From CAWBUW01 sp963792075 (GTDB lineage Bacteria > Chloroflexota > Anaerolineae > Anaerolineales > UBA4823): a stretch of 64,000 nt of DNA. Position 1 is the first letter of the stretch. Each line of letters opens with the position of its first letter. The notes below the pieces were generated by a model. It was not told where the DNA came from, ran no database searches, and was given only the letters and a program-made list of their open reading frames with translations. This document shows, piece by piece, positions 16,897 through 25,301 of the stretch. The stretch is taken from positions 744,001-808,000 of the forward strand of contig CAWBUW010000012.1 of assembly GCA_963792075.1 (NCBI GenBank), read 5' to 3'. The translations under genes and the position numbers were made by a program.

Positions 16897-18462
16897 CTAT
16901 TTATTTTCCTCGTGTGATGTATGAACAGGCAATGCCAGACTGATCGCAGTGCCTCCCGTGGGACGATTCTCGGCCCAAATCCGCCCATTATGTACTTCCA
17001 CAATGCCTTTACTAATAGACAGTCCCAGGCCGATGCCTCCAATGCCACGCGAGCGCGAAGAACGGTAGAATTTGTCAAAGACCTTGGGCAAATCTTCAGA
17101 GGGAATTCCAATGCCGCGATCCAGGATGGTTAAGATCACCTGTTCCTGCGCGAGACTGCCCTGGATCTCAATCGAGGCATTTTCGGGAGAATACTTGGCG
17201 GCGTTATCCAGCAGGTTCAACAACGCCTGCACCATCAAGGCCACGTCGATCGAAACCAGGGGCAGACCCTCGGCCAGGGAGACCTGAACAGGATGCCCGC
17301 TGTGACGCTGCGAAAAGCGAGCCAGAGCAATCCCCACTAAATCCTGGATGTCGCAAGGCTCCAGAGAGAGTTGGAACACCCCCGCTTCCAGGCGGGTCAT
17401 ATCCAGAAGATTGCCCACCAGAAGGTTGAGGCGCTGGGCTTCTTCATAGGCAGTATCCACCATTTCATGCCACGCAGAAAGGTCAGCCGCGCTCATGGGC
17501 TCCGTATTCTGAGCCTCCGCCAGCGTGCTGAGCGTTCCGGTGATGGAGACAAGCGGGGTGCGCAGCTCATGCGAGATCGAATTGAGCAGCGCAGCTTGCA
17601 GGCGTTCGGTATTTTCCAGGATTTTTGCCTGGCTGGCCTGTTCAGCCAGGCGGGCACGTTCGATCGCCAGTGCAGCCAGAGAAGCAAAACCGTCCAGAAG
17701 CTGGCGGTCATCCGGCGAGGTTTCAGCCAGGTCAGCATTGAGGCCCACACCAATCACCCCCACAATCCCCATCGTTGTCTCCAACGGTAAGCAGAACAAG
17801 GTCGCCTCCGCCGGAATATCCAGGCTTTCCCGCGCAGTATCCCGCATATGGTAGGCCCGGGCCGCTGCAGCCAGGTCCGCGGCATTCAAAACCAGGTTTG
17901 GCGAGGTCGCCACGGGCTGCAGGCTGTCTTTGACCGGGAGTAGAATGGCTACCGGGCGGCCAAGCGCCTGGCCAACATGGGTGACAACAGATTGCAGCAT
18001 CTCTTCCAGCCTCAAAGCGCGCGTCAGGTCCCGGCTGAGTGAATTCAACGCATCCAGATGGGCTTCGTGGGTGCGCAGCACCTTTACCTGGTCGCTCAGC
18101 AGCGCGGCAGAATTGCTGATCACCAATCCCACCAGCAGCAGGCCAAAAAAGGTCAGCAAATACTGCGAGTTGGCAACCGTGAGGCTGAGCCGCGGCTCGA
18201 CCAGGAAGAAATCAAAAGAGAGCACACTTAGTAAAGAAGCTAACATTGCCGGACCACGCCCCAGAAAAACAGCCGTCACCACTACCGCTGCCAGGTACAA
18301 CATCACCAGGTTCACCGGCTCGATCACCCAATGGATGGGGATGCTGATCAGGGTAACCAGAAAGACAAGCAGAAAACTCTGAACGTAACCGACCAGTGGG
18401 CGACGCAAATGGTTACGGAACGAGACTGGCAGTTTGGGTGAAGAGAGAGGTTTGTGGAGCAC
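16897..18462 (-). CDS. KdpD C-terminal-type sensor histidine kinase
   Basis: Encodes 521 residues. It begins with a DUF4118-type four-helix membrane domain (about 25-125), then a GAF-like region (about 150-275), a dimerisation domain with the H-box SISHELRTPLVS (phosphoacceptor near residue 298), and an ATPase domain (NLLDNAAKYSPE, DRGIGIP, GGIGLGLSISKGIVE). The large N-terminal KdpD and USP domains of canonical KdpD are absent, so this is a short form. Paired with the response regulator downstream. Confidence 0.9.
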   Translation of the reverse strand: MLHKPLSSPKLPVSFRNHLRRPLVGYVQSFLLVFLVTLISIPIHWVIEPVNLVMLYLAAVVVTAVFLGRGPAMLASLLSVLSFDFFLVEPRLSLTVANSQYLLTFFGLLLVGLVISNSAALLSDQVKVLRTHEAHLDALNSLSRDLTRALRLEEMLQSVVTHVGQALGRPVAILLPVKDSLQPVATSPNLVLNAADLAAAARAYHMRDTARESLDIPAEATLFCLPLETTMGIVGVIGVGLNADLAETSPDDRQLLDGFASLAALAIERARLAEQASQAKILENTERLQAALLNSISHELRTPLVSITGTLSTLAEAQNTEPMSAADLSAWHEMVDTAYEEAQRLNLLVGNLLDMTRLEAGVFQLSLEPCDIQDLVGIALARFSQRHSGHPVQVSLAEGLPLVSIDVALMVQALLNLLDNAAKYSPENASIEIQGSLAQEQVILTILDRGIGIPSEDLPKVFDKFYRSSRSRGIGGIGLGLSISKGIVEVHNGRIWAENRPTGGTAISLALPVHTSHEENK

Positions 18463-18503
18463 CTCCTTATTTTAGTCTATCCACAAGTTTTGGTGCACTT
18501 GAT

Positions 18504-20441
18504 TTAGTGCACTTGATAAGGCACCTCAACGATGACAATATCATCTCGGTTGAGCAGTACTTTACGCAAGGTTTCCGCAGTGCGCATGTGGAGGAAATTC
18601 GCCCACCATTGCGAGGGCGTGAACCGTGGAACAATAATCGTGATCACTTCGTTCTGCTTTCTGACTTCTTCCAGGCGCTCCAGGTATTCCAGCAGCGGTT
18701 CGATCATCAAGCGGTAAGGTGAGTTCAAGATGACCAGGCGGATACCCTCCCCGTGTATCTCCCACTTCAGCTTGACCTTTTCAGCTTCCACTGGATCCGT
18801 CGCAATGTGGACGGCAGTAAGGTCATCCGAAATAGTACGGGCAAAACGCAGGGCGGCCAGAGTGCCCTGGTGCACACCAGCGACCAGGATGATCACACGG
18901 TCGCGGGCGATGCGCGGGCGGCCCATCCCATTTTCCAATGAGAGCTGTTTCGCCAGGCTTTTATAATGGTGATGGATACTGAAAAAGCCTGTCACCAACA
19001 GGGGGGTAAGGATGATCACAATCCAGGCCCCTTCAGCAAACTTGGTAACGGCAAAGACGATCATGACCACAAAAGTGCACACTGCGCCAAAGCCGTTGAT
19101 CACCATCTTGACCATCCAGGTGCGGTCATAGCGCAAGGTAGAACCGGGCTCACGCACTTCTACACCCGGTTTGAGATGGCCAGATTTCCACCAACGGCGA
19201 GCCATGCCTGTCTGGGAAAGGGTAAAGGAGAGGAATACGCCGATGGCGTAGAGCGGGATCAAGCGGGTGACGCTGGCCTGGAAAAGCACGATCAGGATGA
19301 TCGCGATCGCAGCCAGGGCCGTAATGCCAAAGGAATAAACCAGGCGGCTGCCACGATAGGTCAATTGGCGCGGCAGGAAGCCATCGCCGGCGTGTAATGC
19401 GCCCAGGCGGGGAAAATCGGCAAAGGCTGTGTTGGCCGCCAGGATCAAGATCAGCGCGGTGCCTACGATCACAGCGAGGTACAGGAAGTTTTGACCGCCC
19501 AGGACCGTGCGGGCCAGTTGTGAAATGACCGTTTCAACTTCCGAAGGCACTACCCCAATTTGATGAGCCAGGAAGGTGATCCCCAAGAATAACACGCCCA
19601 GGATGCTGGACATCCAGATCAGAGTGATGCCGGCATTCCGGCTGCGTGGTTCTTTAAAGGCCGTGATGCCGTTGGAGATTGCCTCGATACCCGTCAGAGC
19701 AGAGGTGCCGTTGGCCAGCGCGTGCAGCAGCAGAAAAGGAGTGATGACCTGGGTGGTAATCGCTATTTCTAATGCAGGCGGAGCGACAACCATGCCCAGG
19801 TTTCCGGTAATCATACGCAGAAAACCCAGTCCCACCGTAAGGACCATCACAATGACAAAGAAATAAGTGGGGATCGCAAATGCAGCGCCAGATTCTTTGA
19901 CGCCGCGTAAATTGATCAGCATGATGAACAGCACCAGCACGGAGGCAATTTCCACCCGGTAGGGGAACAAAGCCGGAAATGCGGAAGTGATTTGCGCCAC
20001 GCCAGAAGAAATGGAGACCGCCACCGTCAAGATATAGTCGGTCAGCAGGGCGGCTCCAGCAGTCTGGGCGGGCAGCTCTCCCAGGTTGTCCCGGGCGACA
20101 ATATATGCGCCACCCCCTCCGGGATAGGCGTGGATCGTCTGTTCGTACGAGACCGTGACGATGATCATCAACGCTGTAATAGCCAGCGCGATGGGAATCG
20201 AAAAACTAAAAGCACCCGCTCCTGCCAGGGCCAGGACCATCAAGATTTCTTGAGTGGCGTAGGCGGTTGAGGAAAGCGCATCTGAAGCAAACACCGCCAG
20301 CCCCACCATCTTGCCGATGGTTTGGTGCGGCGCATCGGCTGTGGCCAACGGTCGACCGATCAGCCAATGCTGCCAGGTAGGAAGCTTGATAGGCTTTGTA
20401 GCAAGATTATTCATTTTTTGATTGATAGATTTTATAGACAT
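18504..20441 (-). CDS. APC superfamily potassium transporter, KimA-like
   Basis: Encodes 645 residues. The APC-fold membrane domain (about 45-480, twelve hydrophobic segments) includes FASDALSSTAYATQE, a K+ site-like region known in KimA, and SYEQTIHAYPGGGGAY. A cytoplasmic C-terminal domain (about 500-645) has the USP-like fold that in KimA binds c-di-AMP. The start at 20441 follows GGAG at 8 nt. Upstream two-component genes of Kdp type support a K+ role. No ydaO-type c-di-AMP riboswitch was seen upstream. Confidence 0.8.
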   Translation of the reverse strand: MSIKSINQKMNNLATKPIKLPTWQHWLIGRPLATADAPHQTIGKMVGLAVFASDALSSTAYATQEILMVLALAGAGAFSFSIPIALAITALMIIVTVSYEQTIHAYPGGGGAYIVARDNLGELPAQTAGAALLTDYILTVAVSISSGVAQITSAFPALFPYRVEIASVLVLFIMLINLRGVKESGAAFAIPTYFFVIVMVLTVGLGFLRMITGNLGMVVAPPALEIAITTQVITPFLLLHALANGTSALTGIEAISNGITAFKEPRSRNAGITLIWMSSILGVLFLGITFLAHQIGVVPSEVETVISQLARTVLGGQNFLYLAVIVGTALILILAANTAFADFPRLGALHAGDGFLPRQLTYRGSRLVYSFGITALAAIAIILIVLFQASVTRLIPLYAIGVFLSFTLSQTGMARRWWKSGHLKPGVEVREPGSTLRYDRTWMVKMVINGFGAVCTFVVMIVFAVTKFAEGAWIVIILTPLLVTGFFSIHHHYKSLAKQLSLENGMGRPRIARDRVIILVAGVHQGTLAALRFARTISDDLTAVHIATDPVEAEKVKLKWEIHGEGIRLVILNSPYRLMIEPLLEYLERLEEVRKQNEVITIIVPRFTPSQWWANFLHMRTAETLRKVLLNRDDIVIVEVPYQVH

Positions 20442-20553
20442 TGATTGAACTCCGGCTATGAACTTAGCGGGCATGATCTTAATCGGAGACCGATCAAAAT
20501 ATCGTCAAAGGTTGCATCGCCGGTATCAAGAATATGTCAAGAAGTCTGGGCAC

Positions 20554-20601
20554 TTCGTCCTCCCTGTCAAGAAGCGAATGCTTCTTGACAGGGAGGACGA
20601 A
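20554..20601. repeat. Perfect 48-bp palindrome between divergent genes
   Basis: Twenty-two-base perfect arms (TTCGTCCTCCCTGTCAAGAA and on) around GAAT. The right arm carries TTGACA, the -35 box of the gntR promoter. The symmetric left arm gives a TTGACA on the opposite strand facing the K+ transporter, without an evident -10. No T-run. Confidence 0.8.
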
Positions 20602-20653
20602 ATAATATACAATTAGTTCAATGAGACAATTATACAATCAAACAATGAGACAA
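20585..20653 (+). promoter_or_regulatory. gntR promoter with direct repeats (possible operator)
   Basis: TTGACA (20585-20590), 17 bp and TACAAT (20608-20613) form a near-consensus promoter. Downstream, CAATGAGACAA occurs twice (20619-20629 and 20643-20653), 24 bp apart, in the transcribed leader. This is a likely binding site for the encoded GntR protein; that role is inferred. Confidence 0.65.
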
Positions 20654-20667
20654 GACAGGAAGTGAGG

Positions 20668-21090
20668 ATGGGAACAAAAAACATTCAAATCAAGCTCGAT
20701 TTCCGTTCGGGCACACCCATCTATCTCCAGATCATGGAGCAAATCCGGCAATTGGTAGCCAGCGGAGAATTACAAGCCGGAGACCAATTGCCTACCGTAC
20801 GGCAGCTTGCGACAGATTTGCGCATCAATTGGAACACCGTAGCGAGGGCTTACAAGCTGCTTGACGAGGCCAGGCTGATCTCGACCCAGCAAGGGCGCGG
20901 CACCTATATTTGGGAGGCGCCGACCGAAGCCACCACCCAGGCGTTACGCCAGCAAGCGCTGGAAGGCTTAACCCGCCGCTACCTGGCCGAAGCTGCAAGA
21001 TTGGGCTGCTTGCCCAATGCTGTAAGTGCTGCGCTGGCGCAGTACATGAGTCCGTGGAAAGCCGGCGATCTGCCGGATGATGAAGAATAG
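20668..21090 (+). CDS. GntR family transcriptional regulator (YtrA-type, short)
   Basis: Encodes 140 residues. The winged helix-turn-helix covers about 15-80 (PIYLQIMEQIRQLVASGE, LPTVRQLATDLRINWNTVARAYKLLDEARLI, GRGTY). The C-terminal tail is short and helical with no ligand-binding domain, as in the YtrA subfamily, which usually represses linked membrane-transport operons. ATG at 20668 has AGGAAG 7 nt upstream; a GTG at 20662 is an alternative. Followed 29 bp later by a stomatin-like gene. Confidence 0.9.
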   Translation: MGTKNIQIKLDFRSGTPIYLQIMEQIRQLVASGELQAGDQLPTVRQLATDLRINWNTVARAYKLLDEARLISTQQGRGTYIWEAPTEATTQALRQQALEGLTRRYLAEAARLGCLPNAVSAALAQYMSPWKAGDLPDDEE

Positions 21091-21119
21091 GTATCACCAT
21101 AAATAAGAATGAGGAAGCT

Positions 21120-22079
21120 ATGTTAAACAATTTGAACAATCAGATCTCTCGTGCCGCAGGGAAAACCGAGATCGTCGATACCCTCCATATCAATGGAGTA
21201 GCCGTGACCATCGCCGTGATCATTTTCGTGGTGGGCATTATCGGCGTGGCTATCTTGGACAATCAGCACGTGCCAGATACCTGGATTGCGATCGTGCTTA
21301 CGGCAATAAGCTTGCTCGCCCTTTACTTCCTGTTTGCGCTGAAAGTCGCCCGCCAGTGGGAAAAGGCCGTCGTACTGCATATTGGAAGATTCCAACGCCT
21401 GGCCGGACCGGGCATGTTCTGGATCATTCCGATTGTAGATACGTTAGCAAATTGGATCGACCATCGCGTGATGGTCACCCCCTTCAGCGCCGAAAAAACA
21501 CTGACGCAAGACACTGTGCCCGTAGACGTGGATGCCGTCTTGTTCTGGTTGGTCTGGGACGCCGAAAAGGCCGCCCTGGAAGTAGCCGACTACCGCGCCG
21601 CCATCGCCTGGGCTGCCCAGACCGCGCTGCGGGAAATCATCGGCCAGATGACGCTGGCGGATATCCTGGTCGGCCGCGCCAAGATGGATGCCGACCTGCA
21701 AAAGATCATCGACCAACGCACAACACCTTGGGGTATCTCCGTCCAATCCGTCGAGATCCGCGACGTGGTCATTCCGCAAGACCTGGAAGATACCATGTCA
21801 CGCCAGGCCCAGGCGGAACGAGAACGCCAGGCCCGCGTCATCCTGGGCGAGAGCGAGATGCAAATTGCCCATTCGTTTGCAGAGGCCTCCAAGTCCTATA
21901 TAACCAACCCCACTGCCCTGCACCTGCGAGCCATGAACATGCTGTTCGAAGGGCTGAAAGAAAAGGGAGCGCTGGTGATCGTCCCTTCGAGCGCGGTGGA
22001 CACGATGAACCTGGGTGGGTTGAGCGGCATGGTTGCCCTGGGTCAAAACGCTCAAAATACCCAAAGCAACGAGAGCTAA
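21120..22079 (+). CDS. SPFH/stomatin-like (slipin) membrane protein
   Basis: Encodes 319 residues. Two hydrophobic segments (about 26-72) precede the SPFH domain (about 80-250), with VLHIGRFQRLAGPGMFWIIP, RVMVTPFSAEKTLTQD, LREIIGQMTLADIL, and VEIRDVVIPQDLEDTMSRQAQAERERQAR at the coiled-coil start. Slipins form membrane rings and microdomains. It is usually paired with an NfeD protease; none is seen here. Cotranscribed with gntR and closed by a terminator. Confidence 0.92.
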   Translation: MLNNLNNQISRAAGKTEIVDTLHINGVAVTIAVIIFVVGIIGVAILDNQHVPDTWIAIVLTAISLLALYFLFALKVARQWEKAVVLHIGRFQRLAGPGMFWIIPIVDTLANWIDHRVMVTPFSAEKTLTQDTVPVDVDAVLFWLVWDAEKAALEVADYRAAIAWAAQTALREIIGQMTLADILVGRAKMDADLQKIIDQRTTPWGISVQSVEIRDVVIPQDLEDTMSRQAQAERERQARVILGESEMQIAHSFAEASKSYITNPTALHLRAMNMLFEGLKEKGALVIVPSSAVDTMNLGGLSGMVALGQNAQNTQSNES

Positions 22080-22121
22080 ATAGGGAAGATCCTATCATTG
22101 CGAAACGTGCCCTATAAGATA

Positions 22122-22155
22122 AACCGGGTGAGCAGGCCAGCTCACCCGGTTTTGT
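22122..22155 (+). terminator. Terminator of the gntR/slipin operon
   Basis: AACCGGGTGAGC and GCTCACCCGGTT form a perfect 12-bp stem around AGGCCA, followed by TTGTTGTTT. Confidence 0.85.
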
Positions 22156-22161
22156 TGTTTA

Positions 22162-22177
22162 TGTTTCACGTGAAACA
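22162..22177. promoter_or_regulatory. parS centromere site (ParB binding)
   Basis: TGTTTCACGTGAAACA is a perfect 16-bp palindrome identical to the conserved bacterial parS consensus bound by chromosomal ParB. It lies in a gene-free spot just after a terminator. Chromosomal parS sites cluster near the replication origin, and a candidate origin lies about 17 kb to the right. Confidence 0.9.
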
Positions 22178-22285
22178 AAACGAAGACAGGGTTCACCAGA
22201 AGCCCTGAGCGGAAAAAATGGAACGAAATTCTTTATGTATCATATTTTACAATCTATATAATATTACGTTTAATATTGCATAAAA

Positions 22286-22314
22286 TTGACAAAAAGTGAA
22301 ATCCAGGCTAAACT
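22286..22314 (+). promoter_or_regulatory. Promoter giving a near-leaderless mRNA
   Basis: TTGACA (22286-22291), a 17-bp spacer and TAAACT (22309-22314). The ATG of the kinase is only 9 bp after the -10, so the mRNA would have almost no leader. No ribosome-binding site is visible, in keeping with this. Confidence 0.6.
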
Positions 22315-22323
22315 AAGTTAGTT

Positions 22324-23598
22324 ATGCCTCCCCAACCAAAAACCAATCTTGAAAAGAACCGCTTGCTGCGCCATCTCTCCCGCCTGGTTGAGATCAGCGT
22401 CACCTTGAATTCCACCCTCGACCCGGAGCAACTGCTGCAGTTCATCATCTGCTCTGCGGCCGAGATGCTTGACTGCGAGGCGGCTTCGATTTTGCTGTAT
22501 GACGAAACGCGCGGCCAGCTCTATTTTGCGACTGCCAGCGGGGATTCCCGCCAACTGGCCCGCATCCCGGTCCCTTTGGATGGCAGCATCGCCGGGACGA
22601 TCTTCCGTGAGAACAAGCCTTTGGTGATCAACCAGGTAGAATCTGACCCGCGCCATTACCAGCAAGTGGGCGATCAGGTCTCTTTTCAAACACGCTCGCT
22701 GCTGGGCGTGCCCATGTGCATCAAGTCGCGCGCGACCGGTGTGCTCGAAGCGCTGAATAAGCGCCAGGGAGACTTCACCGAGGAGGATGTGGGTTTGCTC
22801 TCGGTGATCGCCTCGCAAGCCGCAGTCGCCATTAACAACGCTCAACTGCTCCACGCCCTGCAAAAAGCCAATGAGGAGCTGCGCCGGTTGGATAAGCTGA
22901 AAAGCGATTTCATCTCCATTGCTTCTCACGAGCTGCGCACCCCTTTGGGCGTCATTCTGGGGTATGCCACTTTCCTGAAGGAAGAATCACAGGGAGAGGT
23001 ATCGGAACATGCTGAAATGGTGCTTAACTCCGCGCTCAAGATGCGCACTTTGGTCGAAGATATGACCAACCTGAACTCGATGCAGATGGGCACGAGCACG
23101 CTTACGCTGCAACCCTCTGCCATCCAGAAGATCCTGCAGCATGCTTTCCAGGACATCCAAGAAACTGCCCGCGCTAAAGAGCTTGTCTTCGCCGTGAAAA
23201 TGCCAGAAAAACTTATCCTGGTGAACGCAGACCCGGCCAAACTGGAGCAGGTATTTGCTAACTTGATGAATAATGCAGTGCGCTTCACGCCGCAGTGTGG
23301 GAAAGTGAGCGTGAGCGTGCTTCAAAACAAAAATGAAGTGCGGGTACTGATCAAAGACTCAGGCATAGGGATCCCCCGGCAAGAGCTAGAGAAGATCTTC
23401 GATGAGTTTTACCAGGTAGAAGATCATTTGAGGCGCCACATGGGCGGGATGGGGTTAGGTCTGTCCATCGCACGCGGCCTGCTAAAGCTTCACAACGGGC
23501 GCATTTGGGCAGAAAGTCCCGGTGAAGGGAAAGGCAGCACCTTTACTGTGGTGCTGCCCGTGATGGTCTCAGCCTCTTCTCCTAATCCTGAAGCCTGA
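22324..23598 (+). CDS. GAF-domain sensor histidine kinase (orphan)
   Basis: Encodes 424 residues, soluble. GAF domain about 20-180 (ASILLYDETRGQLYFATASG, IAGTIFRENKPLVINQV, SLLGVPM). Dimerisation domain with phosphoacceptor H202 in IASHELRTPLGVI. ATPase domain about 290-415 (NLMNNAVRFTP, DSGIGIP, GGMGLGLSIARG). No response regulator adjoins it. It converges on the nucleotidyltransferase gene. Confidence 0.9.
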   Translation: MPPQPKTNLEKNRLLRHLSRLVEISVTLNSTLDPEQLLQFIICSAAEMLDCEAASILLYDETRGQLYFATASGDSRQLARIPVPLDGSIAGTIFRENKPLVINQVESDPRHYQQVGDQVSFQTRSLLGVPMCIKSRATGVLEALNKRQGDFTEEDVGLLSVIASQAAVAINNAQLLHALQKANEELRRLDKLKSDFISIASHELRTPLGVILGYATFLKEESQGEVSEHAEMVLNSALKMRTLVEDMTNLNSMQMGTSTLTLQPSAIQKILQHAFQDIQETARAKELVFAVKMPEKLILVNADPAKLEQVFANLMNNAVRFTPQCGKVSVSVLQNKNEVRVLIKDSGIGIPRQELEKIFDEFYQVEDHLRRHMGGMGLGLSIARGLLKLHNGRIWAESPGEGKGSTFTVVLPVMVSASSPNPEA

Positions 23599-23603
23599 AA
23601 TGA

Positions 23604-24608
23604 TCAGGCGCCGTGCTCGCGGCTCCAGGTATCGAGCAGTTCGTCAATCGTATCCAGGAATGCATCCAGCGCGTCGCTGCGCGTCTGAAAACCTGCCCCC
23701 AGCAGGCCGAGGTGTTCGGCTGCCTGCCGCCAACCAGGGCTTTTGACTGCATCAGAGGGAAGGTTATTCGCCAGAAAGGTCCAGGTGCGCAGCAGAGGCC
23801 AGAGAGCATCTGAGGGCCGAGGGCTATCCAGCAAGGCCTCGATCCCACGCAGGTAATAGAGAAAACGGTAAGGATGCAGCCGAACAGGAGTCTGTGCCGG
23901 TGGCAAAGCATGGTAATCAGACTGCCAGGCGGGCAGCCAGTTCCGCAATGTCTCAACATCCACCTGGGGTGCGCCTAACAAGCCCAGCAGTCCAGCGGCC
24001 AATCCTGGCCGCTGGACTGCTGCGGCCCGGGCGGTGAAATGCCGCAGCAGGCGCCGGTCGGTAAGCGGCGCTCCGCTCAAGCCAGCCACCGCATTGGCTG
24101 CGTGTTCTATGACATGCAGGAATTTAGCCAGATCCGCAGGGCCAGGCCCGTCTACAGGGAGGGACTGGAAATCGAGCCACATTTGGCGGGCATGTTCCAA
24201 CAAGGTGCGGGAACGCTCGAGCACATGGTCAGGGCGGTCGAACTGGCCGCGTACGGAGGCCTGGGTAAAGTCCAGGAAATGCTGCGGGTCATACAAGATC
24301 TTCCCGCCCACGATACAGTGCCCCATCCAGGCGCGCTGGCGTAGGTCACGGGTCTGGCGATATTGGCTGCGGGAATGGTGTGCAATGTCCAGGTGGATTT
24401 CGTCGGTGATCCGTACGACCTCGCGTTCCTGTGCTGGTGGATCGCTGTGCACCAAAAAGAGATCAATATCGGTTGTTCCACCCAACAATGGATCATCCTG
24501 GAGCAGCGAGCCTTGCAAGAAGACTCCCAGGAGGGTGCGGTCCTCATCCGAACGCTGGGTCACGAAGTCTTTTGCCAATTTGAATAACGTTTCACTGGTA
24601 ACGCGCAT
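23604..24608 (-). CDS. Nucleotidyltransferase domain protein
   Basis: Encodes 334 residues. The N-terminal part carries the Pol-beta-like motif GS...DxD: GVFLQGSLLQDDPLLGG then TDIDLFLVHS, with a later conserved IHLDIAHHSR. The C-terminal two thirds are helical and unrecognised. The substrate is unknown. ATG at 24608 follows AGAGGG; the upstream in-frame codons overlap the preceding gene. Last gene of the rdgB group. Confidence 0.75.
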   Translation of the reverse strand: MRVTSETLFKLAKDFVTQRSDEDRTLLGVFLQGSLLQDDPLLGGTTDIDLFLVHSDPPAQEREVVRITDEIHLDIAHHSRSQYRQTRDLRQRAWMGHCIVGGKILYDPQHFLDFTQASVRGQFDRPDHVLERSRTLLEHARQMWLDFQSLPVDGPGPADLAKFLHVIEHAANAVAGLSGAPLTDRRLLRHFTARAAAVQRPGLAAGLLGLLGAPQVDVETLRNWLPAWQSDYHALPPAQTPVRLHPYRFLYYLRGIEALLDSPRPSDALWPLLRTWTFLANNLPSDAVKSPGWRQAAEHLGLLGAGFQTRSDALDAFLDTIDELLDTWSREHGA

Positions 24609-24621
24609 AGGCCCTCTTTTA

Positions 24622-25287
24622 TCAGGGTTCGGCAGGCAACTCAAACGGGAGTTCGGGTTGGAACGGCACTAATTTCAACGCCTGGCGGATGCGATTCTCG
24701 ACGTAGACCAGGTCTTCGACATTCTTAACGAAATCCAACTCATTCGCGTCAATCGTTAGAATCGGCACAGACGGCGCCCGTCCGCCCAGGTTGTGATCAC
24801 CGAAATAAGCCTCATAAGCATCATTGAGTCCGGCAATATACGCTCGTTCCATGTTCCGTTCGTAGGAACGATCGCGCATGGCGATGCGCTGCATGAGGGT
24901 GTCCAGGCTGGCGCGCAGGTAAACGATCAGGTTTGGCTGAGGGTTTTTCTCAGCCAGGGCTTCATGAACACGGTAATACATCCCGAGTTCATCGCCCTGC
25001 AGGTTAATCCCGGCAAACAAAGCATCTTTGTCGAAGGTGTAGTCGGCGATCAGGCTGCCTTGTTCTGCCAACACGGTAGGGACAAAGCGCCGCTGCTGGT
25101 GATAGCGGCTAAGCAAGAAAAATATCTGGGTTTGAAATGCATACCGCTGCCGGTCAGCATAAAAATTCGATAGAAAAGGGTTTTCTTCAAAGATCTCAAG
25201 CAATAAATTGGTCTGAAAAGCGGGTTGAAGCAAACGCGCCAAAGTCGTTTTGCCCACCCCAATCACGCCCTCGATCGCTAAATACAT
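24622..25287 (-). CDS. Deoxynucleoside kinase (Dck/Dgk family)
   Basis: Encodes 221 residues. It phosphorylates deoxynucleosides for salvage. P-loop GVIGVGKT (7-14) directly at the N terminus, the substrate-binding Glu in FEENPFLSNFY, YAFQTQIFFLLSRYHQ, and the DRSYERNMERAYI segment with the ERS/DRS-type arginine. The specificity (dA, dG or dC) is not readable. The ATG at 25287 follows GGGAG and matches the family start. Confidence 0.88.
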   Translation of the reverse strand: MYLAIEGVIGVGKTTLARLLQPAFQTNLLLEIFEENPFLSNFYADRQRYAFQTQIFFLLSRYHQQRRFVPTVLAEQGSLIADYTFDKDALFAGINLQGDELGMYYRVHEALAEKNPQPNLIVYLRASLDTLMQRIAMRDRSYERNMERAYIAGLNDAYEAYFGDHNLGGRAPSVPILTIDANELDFVKNVEDLVYVENRIRQALKLVPFQPELPFELPAEP

Positions 25288-25301
25288 GGGAAATGCGCTC
25301 C

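Noticed and set aside
18463..18503. CTATCCACA as an additional DnaA box
   Set aside because: One mismatch, single copy, in the gap before a sensor kinase; no other origin features near.
20442..20667. Possible c-di-AMP (ydaO) riboswitch upstream of the KimA-like gene
   Set aside because: Searched by eye on the minus strand; the conserved ydaO core was not found, only the palindrome.
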